Assembly (NCBI RefSeq): GCF_007290395.2
Contig: NZ_CP041656.2
Location: 4,712,001 to 4,776,000, forward strand
DNA length: 64,000 bases
From: Bradyrhizobium cosmicum
GTDB taxonomy: Bacteria; Pseudomonadota; Alphaproteobacteria; Rhizobiales; Xanthobacteraceae
Direction of reading: 5' to 3'
The position numbers and the translations under genes were made by a program. The notes beneath the pieces are model-generated. The model worked only from the letters and a program-made list of their open reading frames with translations, made no database searches and was not told the DNA's origin. Positions 9,112 through 18,430 of the stretch are shown here, piece by piece (the stretch's first letter is position 1; the number at the start of each line of letters is the position of its first letter).

Positions 9112-10064
9112 GCGATCCTCCGAAGCATCTCGCCAAAGCGGGGCTCCCGAACCACCATGCGGCAGCGCACGAAGCGCCAACTGGCGAATTTGTAGAACTC
9201 CAGCGTATTGCGTGCCGATTTGGCGGCAAGCAGCGCGCCGATCAATCCCCAGCGCAGATCGTCAGCCACGCCATAAATCCGTGCACGGTTGAATGCCCCC
9301 TCCTCGAACGTCCCGGTGCTGCGGGTGAAGACGTCGCGCGCCTCGGGCTCCTGTGCACAGGCCTCGACGAGGAAGCTGCCGATATCCTCCAGCGGGTCGG
9401 CCGTCGTCGCGCGATCCCAGTCGATCAGACGAACCTCGCCTGCATCACTGATCAGGATATTCGAGACATTGCCATCACCGTGGATCGGCACCGCCGCGAT
9501 ATCAAGCGACCGGAACGCGTCGGCCGCAAACCGCAACTCCTTGACCAGCCATTCGGCGTCCGACGGCAACTGGGCTTTCGCGGCCGCCGCAGCAGCATAG
9601 AAATGCTCGATCTCGTCAAAGACGGTCTTGCGGCGTGGCAGCGGTGGTCCGGATTGAAACAGGCGCATCGCCGCAATGACGGCGTCGACGATGTCGGGCT
9701 CGAGCATCCGCTCCAATGTGCCGACCCGCCAGCCCTGGTTGAGATCCTCCATCACCAGCAGGCCTACATCCGAATCGGCCATGAGCACCTTTGGGCCGAT
9801 GCCGAGATCGGATGCACGCTGCGCCGCCTCGAAGGCGCACGGCACGTCGATATAGAGCTCCGCATCGCGATCCATGGCCTTGATAAAGATGCTGTCACCA
9901 CCGCCTTTCCGGGTGGCGCGCCAGGGAAAGCCGTCGACGCCTCGCCAGCTTGGCGAAGCCAGGATCGGGATCGCGGGTTCGATCACGATGTCTTCGGACC
10001 CCCATCCAGGGAGCCCGGCAATGAAATTCCGGATGATGGCCAGTTCCGTTCCAGATTGACTCAT
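9108..10064 (-). CDS. Second APH-fold phosphotransferase
   Basis: 318 residues from the ATG at 10064. The intact Brenner loop IHGDGNVSNILI and the metal motif RLIDWDRA identify an aminoglycoside-phosphotransferase-fold small-molecule kinase; SIFIKAM carries the ATP lysine. It is first in a two-kinase operon and overlaps its neighbour by 4 bp. The two share fold but little obvious sequence, so they are not a recent duplication and may act on different substrates or as a heteromer. Upstream lie three 15-bp repeats that may be an operator shared with the divergent amidase. Confidence 0.78.
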   Translation of the reverse strand: MSQSGTELAIIRNFIAGLPGWGSEDIVIEPAIPILASPSWRGVDGFPWRATRKGGGDSIFIKAMDRDAELYIDVPCAFEAAQRASDLGIGPKVLMADSDVGLLVMEDLNQGWRVGTLERMLEPDIVDAVIAAMRLFQSGPPLPRRKTVFDEIEHFYAAAAAAKAQLPSDAEWLVKELRFAADAFRSLDIAAVPIHGDGNVSNILISDAGEVRLIDWDRATTADPLEDIGSFLVEACAQEPEARDVFTRSTGTFEEGAFNRARIYGVADDLRWGLIGALLAAKSARNTLEFYKFASWRFVRCRMVVREPRFGEMLRRIA

Positions 10065-10118
10065 GGTGACTTCTGATCTCTTGCGCTTGCCGTCTGGCCG
10101 ACCTTCATGTCCGCCAAA

Positions 10119-10156
10119 TTTGATCAACCAGATTTTGATCAGGCAGATTTTGATCA
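10119..10156. repeat. Three direct repeats of TTTGATCA at exact 15-bp spacing
   Basis: TTTGATCA occurs at 10119, 10134 and 10149, with CAGAT preceding the second and third copies. The array lies between the divergent kinase and amidase genes and looks like a tandem regulator-binding site. Each copy contains the palindrome TGATCA. The cognate regulator is unknown. Confidence 0.6.
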
Positions 10157-10282
10157 AGACAGATGCAAAAGGGATGCCTCGCGCTCCACCAAATCATGCC
10201 GTTGAAGCAGCGGCCCTACCCCAACGCAGGCTATGTTCGCTATCCGGGACAGTGATCCGGGACGCTACCCATTGAGGCCACT

Positions 10283-11689
10283 ATGTCTGCTGCAGAACTG
10301 ATCGGGATGAGCCTTGCCGAATTGACCGGCGCTTATGCCTCGCGCGCGCTATCGCCGGTGGAGGTGCTGCGGGCCACAATCAACCATTCCGAGAACGTCA
10401 ATGGCGCGATCAACGCCCTGTTCAGCTTCCGTCCTGAGCAGGCCATGGCCAGCGCGCGGCAATCGGAGGCGCGATGGAAGGCGGGAGCTGCGCTGGGTCC
10501 GCTCGATGGCGTTCCGATGACCGTCAAGGACAGCGTCGCCATGGCCGGCTGGCCCTATTTTCACGGTATCGGCGCCAACCGCGCCCTGCCACCCTCAAAC
10601 TACGATTCACCACCGGCCATCGCATTGCGCGAGGCCGGGGCGGTGATCTTTGCAAAAACCACCATGCCGGATTGCGGCCTTATGGCGTCCGGCATCAGCT
10701 CGCTGCACGGCATCACTCGCAACCCCTGGGGGCTTGCCTGGAACACCGGCGGCTCGTCGGCCGGCGCCGGCGCGTCGGTCGCGGCCGGTGCCGGATATGT
10801 CTCCGTCGGCACCGACATCGCGGGCTCCGTCCGCCTTCCGGCCGCGCATTGCGGCCTCGCCGGACTGAAACCCACCCACGGACGAGTGCCGCATCTGCCG
10901 GCTGACACCATGCGCATGGCCGGCCCGATGGGTCGCAGCGTCGACGACATCGCCCGCCTGCTGACCGTGCTGACGCGGCAGGACGAGCGCGACACCTGGA
11001 GCCTCCCCGCCGACGGCATGCGCTATCACGAGCGCCTCGGGCGCGATGTGAAGGGATTGAAGATCGGCGTCCTCACCGACATGGGCTTTGGCATGAAGCC
11101 CGAGGCGGCCGTGCGCGAGACCGTCGAGGCGGCCGGACAGCTGCTGGCCGGAGCTGGCGCCAGCGTCGAACCGTTCGTCTCGCCGCTCGATCATGACGCC
11201 TACGAGGCCATCGACCTGTTCCTGCAGGTCCGCGGCTATCTCGAATACATCTCCCTGCCCCCACACGGCGACACGCCAGGCGATATCAACCCCTACGTTC
11301 GCGCGTGGTCGCTGGGCGGAGCGAAGCACTCAGGCATCGACCTCTACCGCGCCTTGGGCCGGATCGCCAAGATGAAGGCGGCGCTGCTCGCGGCCTTCGA
11401 AGGCTGGGACTATGTCATCTCGCCGGTCATGCCGGTGGTGAACTTTCCGGCGGAGGAGCCTGGCGTCTCCCGCGAGATGCCGCTTGAGCACACGCTGTTC
11501 ACGGCCATGTTCAACCAGACCTGCCAGCCCGCCTCCACGGTCAACATGGCGTTCGATTCCCGCCATCTGCCGATCGGCGTGCAGGTCATCGGCCATCGCT
11601 TCGACGATCTCGGCGTGCTGCAGGTGACCAAGGTGCTGGAGGACATGCGGACCGTCAAGATGGACTGGCCGTTCAAGCCGCGGCCCTGA
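10283..11689 (+). CDS. Amidase (amidase-signature family)
   Basis: 468 residues, standard for the family. The Ser-cisSer-Lys triad is visible: Lys82 in MTVKDSVAM, the GGSSAGAGASVAAG loop (Ser158/159) and nucleophile Ser182 in TDIAGSVRLP. These cytosolic enzymes hydrolyse carboxamides to acid plus ammonia; the substrate (indoleacetamide, allophanate, aryl amide) cannot be told by eye. GAGG lies 5 nt before the ATG. It is divergent from the kinase pair and may feed ammonia or an amino acid into the locus together with the M20 hydrolase. Confidence 0.87.
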   Translation: MSAAELIGMSLAELTGAYASRALSPVEVLRATINHSENVNGAINALFSFRPEQAMASARQSEARWKAGAALGPLDGVPMTVKDSVAMAGWPYFHGIGANRALPPSNYDSPPAIALREAGAVIFAKTTMPDCGLMASGISSLHGITRNPWGLAWNTGGSSAGAGASVAAGAGYVSVGTDIAGSVRLPAAHCGLAGLKPTHGRVPHLPADTMRMAGPMGRSVDDIARLLTVLTRQDERDTWSLPADGMRYHERLGRDVKGLKIGVLTDMGFGMKPEAAVRETVEAAGQLLAGAGASVEPFVSPLDHDAYEAIDLFLQVRGYLEYISLPPHGDTPGDINPYVRAWSLGGAKHSGIDLYRALGRIAKMKAALLAAFEGWDYVISPVMPVVNFPAEEPGVSREMPLEHTLFTAMFNQTCQPASTVNMAFDSRHLPIGVQVIGHRFDDLGVLQVTKVLEDMRTVKMDWPFKPRP

Positions 11690-11745
11690 GGCCTCCAGGG
11701 CCGGACAAAAAAAACGTCGAAAACAACCCCATGCACAGTAGAGAG

Positions 11746-11768
11746 CCGCAAGCGCCCCTTGCGGATTT
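11746..11768 (+). terminator. Probable intrinsic terminator after the amidase
   Basis: CCGCAAG and CTTGCGG form a 7-bp stem around a 5-nt loop and are followed by ATTTT, about 55 bp after the amidase stop codon. The T tract is short, so efficiency is uncertain. Confidence 0.5.
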
Positions 11769-12272
11769 TACGAAATACGTTTGACACGTCGGGCAAAACA
11801 CTGGCATGATGTCATCGTCACACTTTGCGATTTCGTTTTACGGAATGTCCACCCCTGCTCCTTGCCGGCGTCGTGCCCTACCGCGCGAGCGGTTTAGTCC
11901 TATGATCCCAAGCTGACTTACGCTGCTCGAGGCTATGAGCCGTAGCTCTCGACGAGGGATAGCCCGACGAAGCGTCACCGTCGAAGCACCCAAGCAGATG
12001 ATGCGGTCCAAGCCTGTGCACAGTGTTAGCCGAGATGAGTTAAGCCGGCAGCGACAGGTCGGCCGTTGTAGCATCCCCGTGCGAACTTCGCCCGCTCGCA
12101 GCGCATCGCGGCAAGAGGCAGGCGCTGAGGAAGGTCAGGCTCACCCGGATGGGCTGACCGCCGGCGCGGTCGATCCGTCACGATAGCCGTCGCGGCTGCG
12201 CACTTGTCGAACCTTCCGACAACGTCAGCATCGCCGTGAATTAGCTGATGCAGGTCCCTTTTCGCGCCCTGC
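11769..12272. other. About 500 bp without a supported gene
   Basis: Short open frames are present on both strands but none has a recognisable domain, a good ribosome site or matching codon use. A TTGACA box near 11782 is followed 17 nt later by CATGAT, a weak sigma70-like pair with no gene placed to use it. The stretch may be degraded DNA. Confidence 0.45.
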
Positions 12273-12803
12273 TCAGTTCTCGTCCTGCCACCTGCGCAGA
12301 TCTGTCTGGTCATGATAGGCCATACGGTCCGGCGTGGTGATGAATTCCATCGTCGTGCCCCATGGCATGCGGCAGTAGCAGACCTTGTTTCCAGGACCTT
12401 TCTCGGTTGCGTAGGGAATAGCGCGCGGCGCAGTGAGGGGTGTGCCTCCCGCCTTCTCGAAGCGCTCGACCGATGCGTCGATGTCGTCGGTGTAGAGAGC
12501 GAAGTGCGTGATGCCGAAGTCGCTCGCCCGGATCGGCTTGGCTTGCTCAGGACCGTGCATTTCGAAGAGCTCGATATCGGGTCCGGTTCCGATCTTGACC
12601 ATCGCCTGGGCACGCACGACCGTTCCGGGAAAAGCGCCGACGGCCCGCTCGAATTCGGATCCCTGCCGCGGCGGATCCTGCGGTCCAAAGGACTGGTAGA
12701 TGACCTGGCCGCCGAAAGCTTCCACCAGGAACGCTTTTGCCGCTTCGATGTCGGGCACCGTGATGCCGATATGATTGACGCCGCGAATGACGGGTGCGTT
12801 CAT
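12273..12803 (-). CDS. VOC (glyoxalase/bleomycin-resistance/dioxygenase) family protein
   Basis: 176 residues with two beta-alpha-beta-beta-beta modules: VNHIGITVPDIEAAKAFLVEAFGG at the N-terminus and ITHFALYTDDIDASVERFEKAGG in the second half. The metal-ligand pattern (His11, Glu near IELFEMHG, His in ITHFALY, Glu in TTMEFITTP) is compatible with a vicinal-oxygen-chelate enzyme such as a lyase, isomerase or dioxygenase. AGGAGA precedes the ATG. It is followed on the same strand by the damaged epoxide hydrolase gene upstream and may have been in an operon with it. Confidence 0.8.
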   Translation of the reverse strand: MNAPVIRGVNHIGITVPDIEAAKAFLVEAFGGQVIYQSFGPQDPPRQGSEFERAVGAFPGTVVRAQAMVKIGTGPDIELFEMHGPEQAKPIRASDFGITHFALYTDDIDASVERFEKAGGTPLTAPRAIPYATEKGPGNKVCYCRMPWGTTMEFITTPDRMAYHDQTDLRRWQDEN

Positions 12804-12861
12804 GACAGTCTCCTTCGATTTATTCGATCCGCCCGGCCCGACACGGCGCGGGCGCTGAGTT

Positions 12862-13708
12862 TCAATTGGCCTTGAGGAAATCGATCAGGGCGGTTGCGAC
12901 TTCATCCGGCCGCTCGTCCGCGACATAGTGGCTGCACCGCGCGATCGAGCCGCCCCTCACATCGGTGGCGAACTCCTTGAGCATCGGCACCATCTGCGCA
13001 CCGAACCGCTGGTCTCCGCCGAGGCCAAGCACAGGTCGCGAGCGGCTGCTTCTTGTATTCCAGCGCGGCCGCATGGTCAGCGGCGAAGGCGCGGTACCAC
13101 TCCATGCCGCCGCGCGTGCGGCCAGGAAGCGCCATCGCCTTGGCGTAGATCTCGATGTCCGCCGGATTGAAGCTGCTGTGATCGTAAAACCGCTCTGCCA
13201 TGAAGGCCGACAGATAGTCATATTCACGGCCATAAAGCAGGCGCTCGGGCAGGTCCCGGCTCATATGGAAGCCGAAATGCCAGAGCCTTGCGGCCGTCGC
13301 CTCCCATCCAGTCCAGCCGGGAAGCGGAACGTCGAGGACGGCCAGGTGGGTAACAGCCTTCCGATGGATGGCGGCCTGCGGCAAGGCGACCATTCCGCCG
13401 ATGTCATGACCGCACACGGCGTAGCGTTCGTGCCCAAGGGCAACCATCACTTCATGCGCGTCGCGCGCCATCGTCGCCTTGTCATAGCCGTCGAGCGGAC
13501 AGTCCGAAAAGCCCGCGCCGCGCAGATCCATGGCCACCACGCTGAAATCATCGGCCAGCAGCGGCATTACCTTGTGCCATTCCCACCATGTTTCCGGCCA
13601 GCCGTGAAGCAGAAGGATCGGCGGGCCTGAGCCTCCCGTGACGGCGTTGATCTTGATGCCATTCACCGGCACCAGCTGCTGGGTAAACCCCTTCAAAGTT
13701 GCGATCAT
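12862..13708 (-). pseudogene. Epoxide hydrolase-like alpha/beta hydrolase, frameshifted
   Basis: Reading from 13708, the protein shows LLLHGWPETWWEW (oxyanion HGxP), CGHDIGGMVA (nucleophile Asp) and cap-domain tyrosines, typical of soluble epoxide hydrolases. After EYKKQPLA, at about 13036-13041, the frame changes: the expected continuation (RPVLGLGGDQRFG ... ARCSHYVADERPDEV with the catalytic His) is found in another frame ending at 12862. The DNA has CTCGCGACC where CTCGCGCGACC would restore the reading, a 2-bp loss in a CG dinucleotide run. In its original frame the protein ends at 12902 after 268 aa with a nonsense tail. Real mutation or sequencing error cannot be told apart here. Confidence 0.8.
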
Positions 13709-13757
13709 GATCGCTTTCCAGTCAGATGTTGACGTTCACAGAGCTCGTGGCCAGCGC

Positions 13758-14582
13758 TCAGGGCTGGTCGAAATCGGTGGCGATCGTGATGTCGCGCCAG
13801 GCGTCAATATCGCTGCGGAAGGCAGCCAGCTTTCGCTCGGCGATCGCGTGCGCGATCGGGCCGAGCGGCAGATGAAGCGGGGCGTCATCTGCATCGACTG
13901 CCTGCAGGATCACCGCAATCGCCTTGTCGGGATCGCCCGCCTGATTGCCGTTGTTGGTTTCGCGATAGTGCTTGCGCGAGCTCGCGGCGTATTCCGGCAT
14001 CCCGTTGGCCGCCATCGTGATCGAACGGCCAAGAAAATCAGTGCGAAACGGCCCGGGTTCAACGATCAGCACGCGAATGCCGAACGGCTCCAGCTCGCCG
14101 GCGAGCGCTTCGGAAATCCCCTCCACGGCAAACTTGGCAGCGTTGTAATAACCTCCTCCGCCGCCGCCCGCGATGCCCGCGCCGGACGACATGTTGACGA
14201 TCGTTCCGCCCGAACGTCGCAGGACCGGCAAGGAGGCTCTGGTGGTTTCGATCAGACCGAAGACGTTCACCTCGAACATCGGCCGATATTCCTCGGGCGT
14301 GCCTTCCTCAATCGCGCCGAACAGTCCGTAGCCGGCATTGTTCACGAGCACGTCAAAACCGCCAAAGGTCTCGACCGCCTTTGCGACCGCTGCTGAGGCC
14401 GCTGCCGCATCGGTCACGTCGAGTGGCAAAGTGATCATGCGACCGCCGAAGGGCTCGGCCATGTCCTCGATCGTCTTGACATTGCGGGCCGTCGCGATGA
14501 CCCGATCGCCGCGGTGTGCTGCAGCGAGCGCGAGCCGCTGGCCGAAGCCGCTTGAGCAGCCTGTGATGAGCCAAGTTTTCAT
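13758..14582 (-). CDS. Short-chain dehydrogenase/reductase
   Basis: 274 residues. Cofactor motif TGCSSGFG at residues 7-14, NNAGYG, catalytic Ser in IVNMSSGAG, and YYNAAKFAVEG with the YxxxK pair identify a classical SDR of the NADP(H)-using type. The glycine-rich insert GAGIAGGGGGG just before the catalytic Tyr is unusual. GAGAAG precedes the ATG. It is divergent from a LysR gene across about 200 bp, the usual arrangement for a LysR-controlled target. Substrate unknown. Confidence 0.87.
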   Translation of the reverse strand: MKTWLITGCSSGFGQRLALAAAHRGDRVIATARNVKTIEDMAEPFGGRMITLPLDVTDAAAASAAVAKAVETFGGFDVLVNNAGYGLFGAIEEGTPEEYRPMFEVNVFGLIETTRASLPVLRRSGGTIVNMSSGAGIAGGGGGGYYNAAKFAVEGISEALAGELEPFGIRVLIVEPGPFRTDFLGRSITMAANGMPEYAASSRKHYRETNNGNQAGDPDKAIAVILQAVDADDAPLHLPLGPIAHAIAERKLAAFRSDIDAWRDITIATDFDQP

Positions 14583-14789
14583 GACTTCTTCTCCGAGTTG
14601 TTTTCAGACGACGCCACGCTGTCGCCCCGCCGCAAACCGTCATATCGGCCATGATCGACCAGTTTTTCTCTCCGAGAGGGAATCCACGGAAGGACGCCCC
14701 CAGACGATGTCGGAAAACTAGGTGCTTAGATTTGTTCTTTAACTGACATAATTGTACTCTCAGCGTTCAGTTTTGTTCGGGTGATCGCG

Positions 14790-15650
14790 ATGGAATGGAG
14801 TGACGTCAGAATCTTCCTTGCTATTGCGCGATCCGGCACGCTCGGAGGCGCCGCGCGTTCTCTCCAGACAAGCCATCCGACCGTCAGCAGGCGCCTTCGC
14901 GCACTTGAGCAGGCGATCGGTCACACGCTCTTCCAGCGCACAGCGGACGGTCTTGTTCTGACCGAAGAGGGCCACGGGGTCATCGCGCTGGCCGAGCAAA
15001 TGGAAGAAGGCGCGCTGGCCATCGAGCGCCGGCTAGCAGGGCAGGAACAGAATCTCAAAGGCAGTCTGCGCATTTCGTCAGCGGACTGGTTTGGGGCCTA
15101 TGTCCTCCCTCCTATCCTGGCGGATTTCTCGAAAGCCTACCCCAATGTCGATGTCGAGATCCTGACCGGCACACGCCGGGTCAACCTTGCCCAACGGGAG
15201 GCTGACGTCGCTTTTCGTATCGTGCCGTTCGACACTGCCGATGTGGTTCAGCGGCGGCTCTTCAGGCTCGAATACGGCGTCTACCTCGCCGAAGAGGCGG
15301 CTGATCCCAAATATGGCGATGGCACCGGTTTCCGGCTGATCACCCATGACACATCCACGGGCCGTTTCCCTGACATCGCGTGGCTCATCGAGAGTTTCCC
15401 CAACGCAAGACCGGTCCTGCGATCGAACAACCGCAACGTCCAGGGGCGCATGTGCAGGCAAGGCGTCGGCATCGCCGTCCTGCCCCGGGTGGTCGGCAAT
15501 CAGATCCCGGGTATCCGCAGACTGGAACTGCCGACGCCGCCGCCAGCGCGAGACATCTGGATGGGATACCACCGGGACCTACGGCGTCTTGAGCGTCTTC
15601 GCGCATTCATCTCGACGGTATCGGACCATCTCGTGAACGCGACCGCATAG
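14790..15650 (+). CDS. LysR family transcriptional regulator
   Basis: 286 residues from the ATG (an in-frame GTG lies 9 nt upstream). The N-terminal winged helix MEWSDVRIFLAIARSGTLGGAARSLQTSHPTVSRRLRALEQ... is classic LysR, with a periplasmic-binding-like effector domain behind it. GGTGA lies 5 nt before the ATG. It is divergent from the SDR gene, which is the likely target. The first two helices match the group in which the start is MEW/MDW, supporting the chosen start. Confidence 0.87.
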   Translation: MEWSDVRIFLAIARSGTLGGAARSLQTSHPTVSRRLRALEQAIGHTLFQRTADGLVLTEEGHGVIALAEQMEEGALAIERRLAGQEQNLKGSLRISSADWFGAYVLPPILADFSKAYPNVDVEILTGTRRVNLAQREADVAFRIVPFDTADVVQRRLFRLEYGVYLAEEAADPKYGDGTGFRLITHDTSTGRFPDIAWLIESFPNARPVLRSNNRNVQGRMCRQGVGIAVLPRVVGNQIPGIRRLELPTPPPARDIWMGYHRDLRRLERLRAFISTVSDHLVNATA

Positions 15651-15688
15651 CACGAAAAGAAGAAGTTTATGAGCTCTCGGCCCCGTCT

Positions 15689-17509
15689 CTAGGCCGCCGC
15701 CTGCGCCTGATTGCCATCGAGAAGATGGCAGGCGGCAAGGCGCCCGGGCGAATGCTCGACGAGCGCCGGCGTCTCCACCCGGCAACGGCCGAATGCCTTC
15801 GGGCAGCGCGACGCAAAGCTGCAGCCGGCCGGGATGTCGATCGGGCTGGGCGGCTCGCCCTCCAGCAGGAAGTCGGAGGGATCAAAGGGCTTCTGCTCCA
15901 GCGTCGGGGCTGCCGACAGCAACGCCTTGGTGTAGGGATGCTGCGGATCGAAGAACAGATGGTGGTTGTCGGCAATCTCGACCATCTCGCCGAGATACAT
16001 CACCGCGATCCGCGTGCAGACCTTCCGCACCATGGCCAGATCGTGCGAGATGAAGACGTAGGTGAGGTCGTTCTTTTCCTGCAATTTGGAGAACAGCTCG
16101 ATCAGCCTGCCCTGCTCGCGCTGGTCCAGTGCAGACAGGGTCTCGTCGAGGATCAGGAGCTTGGGATCGAGAATCAGGGCTCGTGCGATCGAAATGCGCT
16201 GGCGCTCGCCGGTCGAGAGCGCGTTCGGCAACTGATCGTACAGTTCGGCAGCAAGACCGACTTCGGCCATCGCCGCGATCACCCGCTTCCGCAAATCGGC
16301 ACGCGGGATCCGGCCCCGGATCAGGAGACTTTCCTCGATCATGCGGCCGACCGTGGTGCGCGGCGGCAAGGCATTGTAGGGATCCTGCAGGAGAAGCTGG
16401 AACTCGTTGCGCTTGCGGATCAGGTCGCGCGATGACAGCGCGCCGAGCGAGGTGCCGTTCAGCACGATGCCGCCGCTGTCGGGCGTCTCCAGCCAGGCCA
16501 GCAGGCGGGTCAGGGTCGACTTGCCGCAGCCGGATTCGCCGACGATGCCGAAATTCTCGCGCGGCATGATGTCGAGCGTCACGCTGCGCACGGCTTGCAC
16601 GCTGCTGTAGGTGTTGAATGTGCCGCGTTTGCGGGCACGATAGGTGCGATGGACATTCTCCACCTTCATCAACGGGATCTCGCCTTGAGCCTGACGGCGG
16701 GCCAGCGGCCCCTCCGCCGTTTCCCACATCCGCGGCACGCTCGCGATGGCCTTGCGCGTGTAGTCGGATTGCGGCGCAGCCAGCAGTTCGGCGAAGGCCT
16801 GTTGCTCGACGAATCGGCCCTGGTACAGCACGGCCGTCCGATCGCCGAACTGCCCGAGTGTCGGCAAGGACGAGGACAGATAGATCGTCGCCATCTTGTG
16901 CCGCGTGCAGAGGTCATGGAGCAGGGCCACGATCTGCGCGGCAATGGTGACGTCCAGCGGCTGGGTCACGTTGTCGGCGATGAGCACGGCGGGTTCGGCG
17001 CAAATGGCATCCACGATCATCGCGCGCTGCATCATGCCGCCGGAGAATTTCGACGGATAGTCCCAGTAACGTTCCTTGGGCGATGGGATGCGCACCTCGC
17101 CGAGCAGCTGCATGACCCGGTCACGACACTCGCGCCCGTTCCATTCAGGCCTGACGCTGTGCAGCTTCTCCGCGATCTGGACGCCGACCGGCACGGTCGG
17201 ATCCAGCGAACTCTGGGGCTTGGAGCCGATATAGGCGATGTCACGCCCGATCCGGACTTCGCGCGCTCCGGCGCCGAGGATGTCGTGTCCTGCGAAGGCG
17301 ACCCGACCGGCGCGATATTCCAGGCTCTCCGGCAACCAGTTCGCCAGCGCGCGGCTCAGCACCGTCTTGCCCGCCCCGCTCTCGCCGTAGATGCCGAAAA
17401 TCTCCGACGTGCTGAGACGAAAGCTGATGTGATCGAGAATGGGAGCCGCGCCCGGCGTCGTGGCGCCAACCGTCAGATCGTCGATTTCGAGGATGAGGGA
17501 GAGATCCAT
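15689..17509 (-). CDS. Peptide/nickel-type ABC transporter, fused DppD-DppF ATP-binding protein
   Basis: 606 residues with two complete ABC ATPase domains in tandem. The first has Walker A GIYGESGAGKTVLS and signature FSGGMMQRAMI; the second has GIVGESGCGKSTLT, a signature of LSTGERQR, and Walker B KLLILDETLSALD. The C-terminal CxRCP-type motif (FASRCPKAFGRC) is the oligopeptide-transporter tail that often carries an Fe-S cluster in DppD/F proteins. GGAGGT lies 7 nt before the ATG at 17509, 1 bp after the permease stop. Together with the next three genes it forms a complete importer for peptides or similar solutes. Confidence 0.88.
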   Translation of the reverse strand: MDLSLILEIDDLTVGATTPGAAPILDHISFRLSTSEIFGIYGESGAGKTVLSRALANWLPESLEYRAGRVAFAGHDILGAGAREVRIGRDIAYIGSKPQSSLDPTVPVGVQIAEKLHSVRPEWNGRECRDRVMQLLGEVRIPSPKERYWDYPSKFSGGMMQRAMIVDAICAEPAVLIADNVTQPLDVTIAAQIVALLHDLCTRHKMATIYLSSSLPTLGQFGDRTAVLYQGRFVEQQAFAELLAAPQSDYTRKAIASVPRMWETAEGPLARRQAQGEIPLMKVENVHRTYRARKRGTFNTYSSVQAVRSVTLDIMPRENFGIVGESGCGKSTLTRLLAWLETPDSGGIVLNGTSLGALSSRDLIRKRNEFQLLLQDPYNALPPRTTVGRMIEESLLIRGRIPRADLRKRVIAAMAEVGLAAELYDQLPNALSTGERQRISIARALILDPKLLILDETLSALDQREQGRLIELFSKLQEKNDLTYVFISHDLAMVRKVCTRIAVMYLGEMVEIADNHHLFFDPQHPYTKALLSAAPTLEQKPFDPSDFLLEGEPPSPIDIPAGCSFASRCPKAFGRCRVETPALVEHSPGRLAACHLLDGNQAQAAA

Positions 17510-17510
17510 C

Positions 17511-18428
17511 TCAGAGACCTCCATAGATGCGGTTGCGCGCCTTTTCCAGCGCCGAACCCATGAGGTTGATCGAGGTGAGCGCGACGGCGAGGAAGATGCC
17601 TGGAATGGTCCCGATCCACCAGGCATTGAGCAGATATTTGCGGGAATCGGCGATAATGCTGCCAAAGCTTGGGGTCGGCGGCTGAATGCCGAGCCCAAGG
17701 AAGCCCAGGATTGCTTCGAAGATCATCATGCGGGCGACATCGAGCACCGCGACGAACGCGATCGGCGGCAGGATGTTGGGCGCCGCGAACAGCAGCAGGA
17801 TACGCCAGTCCCCTGCCCCAAGCACGCGCAAGCCGCGCACATATTCCTTGCCGCGTTCGGCGACCGCGGCACTGCGGGCCACGCGCGCGTAGAGCGGCCA
17901 GCCGGACAGCGCCAGCACGATGATGATGGTCGGGACTGTCGGCCGCGACACGCCGAGAATGGTGATCGCCAGGATGATCATCGGAATCGAGAGCTGGGCG
18001 TCGGTGATCCGCATGATGATGGTGTCCCACCACTTGCCCTTGAAGCCCGCGAACAGGCCGAGGCCACAGCCGATGACGAAGATCAGGACCACGGTGACGA
18101 CGCCGACCAGCAGCGAGTAGCGCAGCCCGATCAGGCTGCGCATCAGGATGTCGCGGCCGAGCTGATCCGTGCCCAGCAAATGATCCCAGGTCCACTTGTC
18201 GCCCAGATAGACCGGCGCCAGAAACTTGTCCTTTACCACCATCTTGGTGGCGCTGACCGAGGACACTTCAGGATAGATCGCGGACGCGAGCAGCAGCGCG
18301 ATGAAGACGAAGAAGCCGATCTTGAAGCTCGACATGCCCCAGGCTGCAGCCAGGATCCGCCGATTGACCGACCGGATACGGGCCAATCGAGGTTCAAGCT
18401 CCGCTGCGATGACCGTGGTCGCCGTCAT
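17511..18428 (-). CDS. ABC transporter permease, DppC type
   Basis: 305 residues. An N-terminal cytosolic stretch and a first membrane helix (IGFFVFIALLLASAIYP) are followed by the DppC extracytoplasmic loop DQLGRDILMRSLIGLRYSLLVG and five more helices, with the EAA-type coupling loop around RVLGAGDWRILLLFAAPNIL. It partners DppB in the inner membrane. Start ATG at 18428, 2 bp after the dppB stop, so translation is coupled. Confidence 0.88.
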   Translation of the reverse strand: MTATTVIAAELEPRLARIRSVNRRILAAAWGMSSFKIGFFVFIALLLASAIYPEVSSVSATKMVVKDKFLAPVYLGDKWTWDHLLGTDQLGRDILMRSLIGLRYSLLVGVVTVVLIFVIGCGLGLFAGFKGKWWDTIIMRITDAQLSIPMIILAITILGVSRPTVPTIIIVLALSGWPLYARVARSAAVAERGKEYVRGLRVLGAGDWRILLLFAAPNILPPIAFVAVLDVARMMIFEAILGFLGLGIQPPTPSFGSIIADSRKYLLNAWWIGTIPGIFLAVALTSINLMGSALEKARNRIYGGL

Positions 18429-18430
18429 GG

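Noticed and set aside
11782..11812. Sigma70-like TTGACA ... CATGAT pair
   Set aside because: Poor -10 box and no gene placed to use it.
11838..12074. 78-codon frame in the gap after the amidase
   Set aside because: Arg/Ser-rich, no ribosome site, no domain; probably random.
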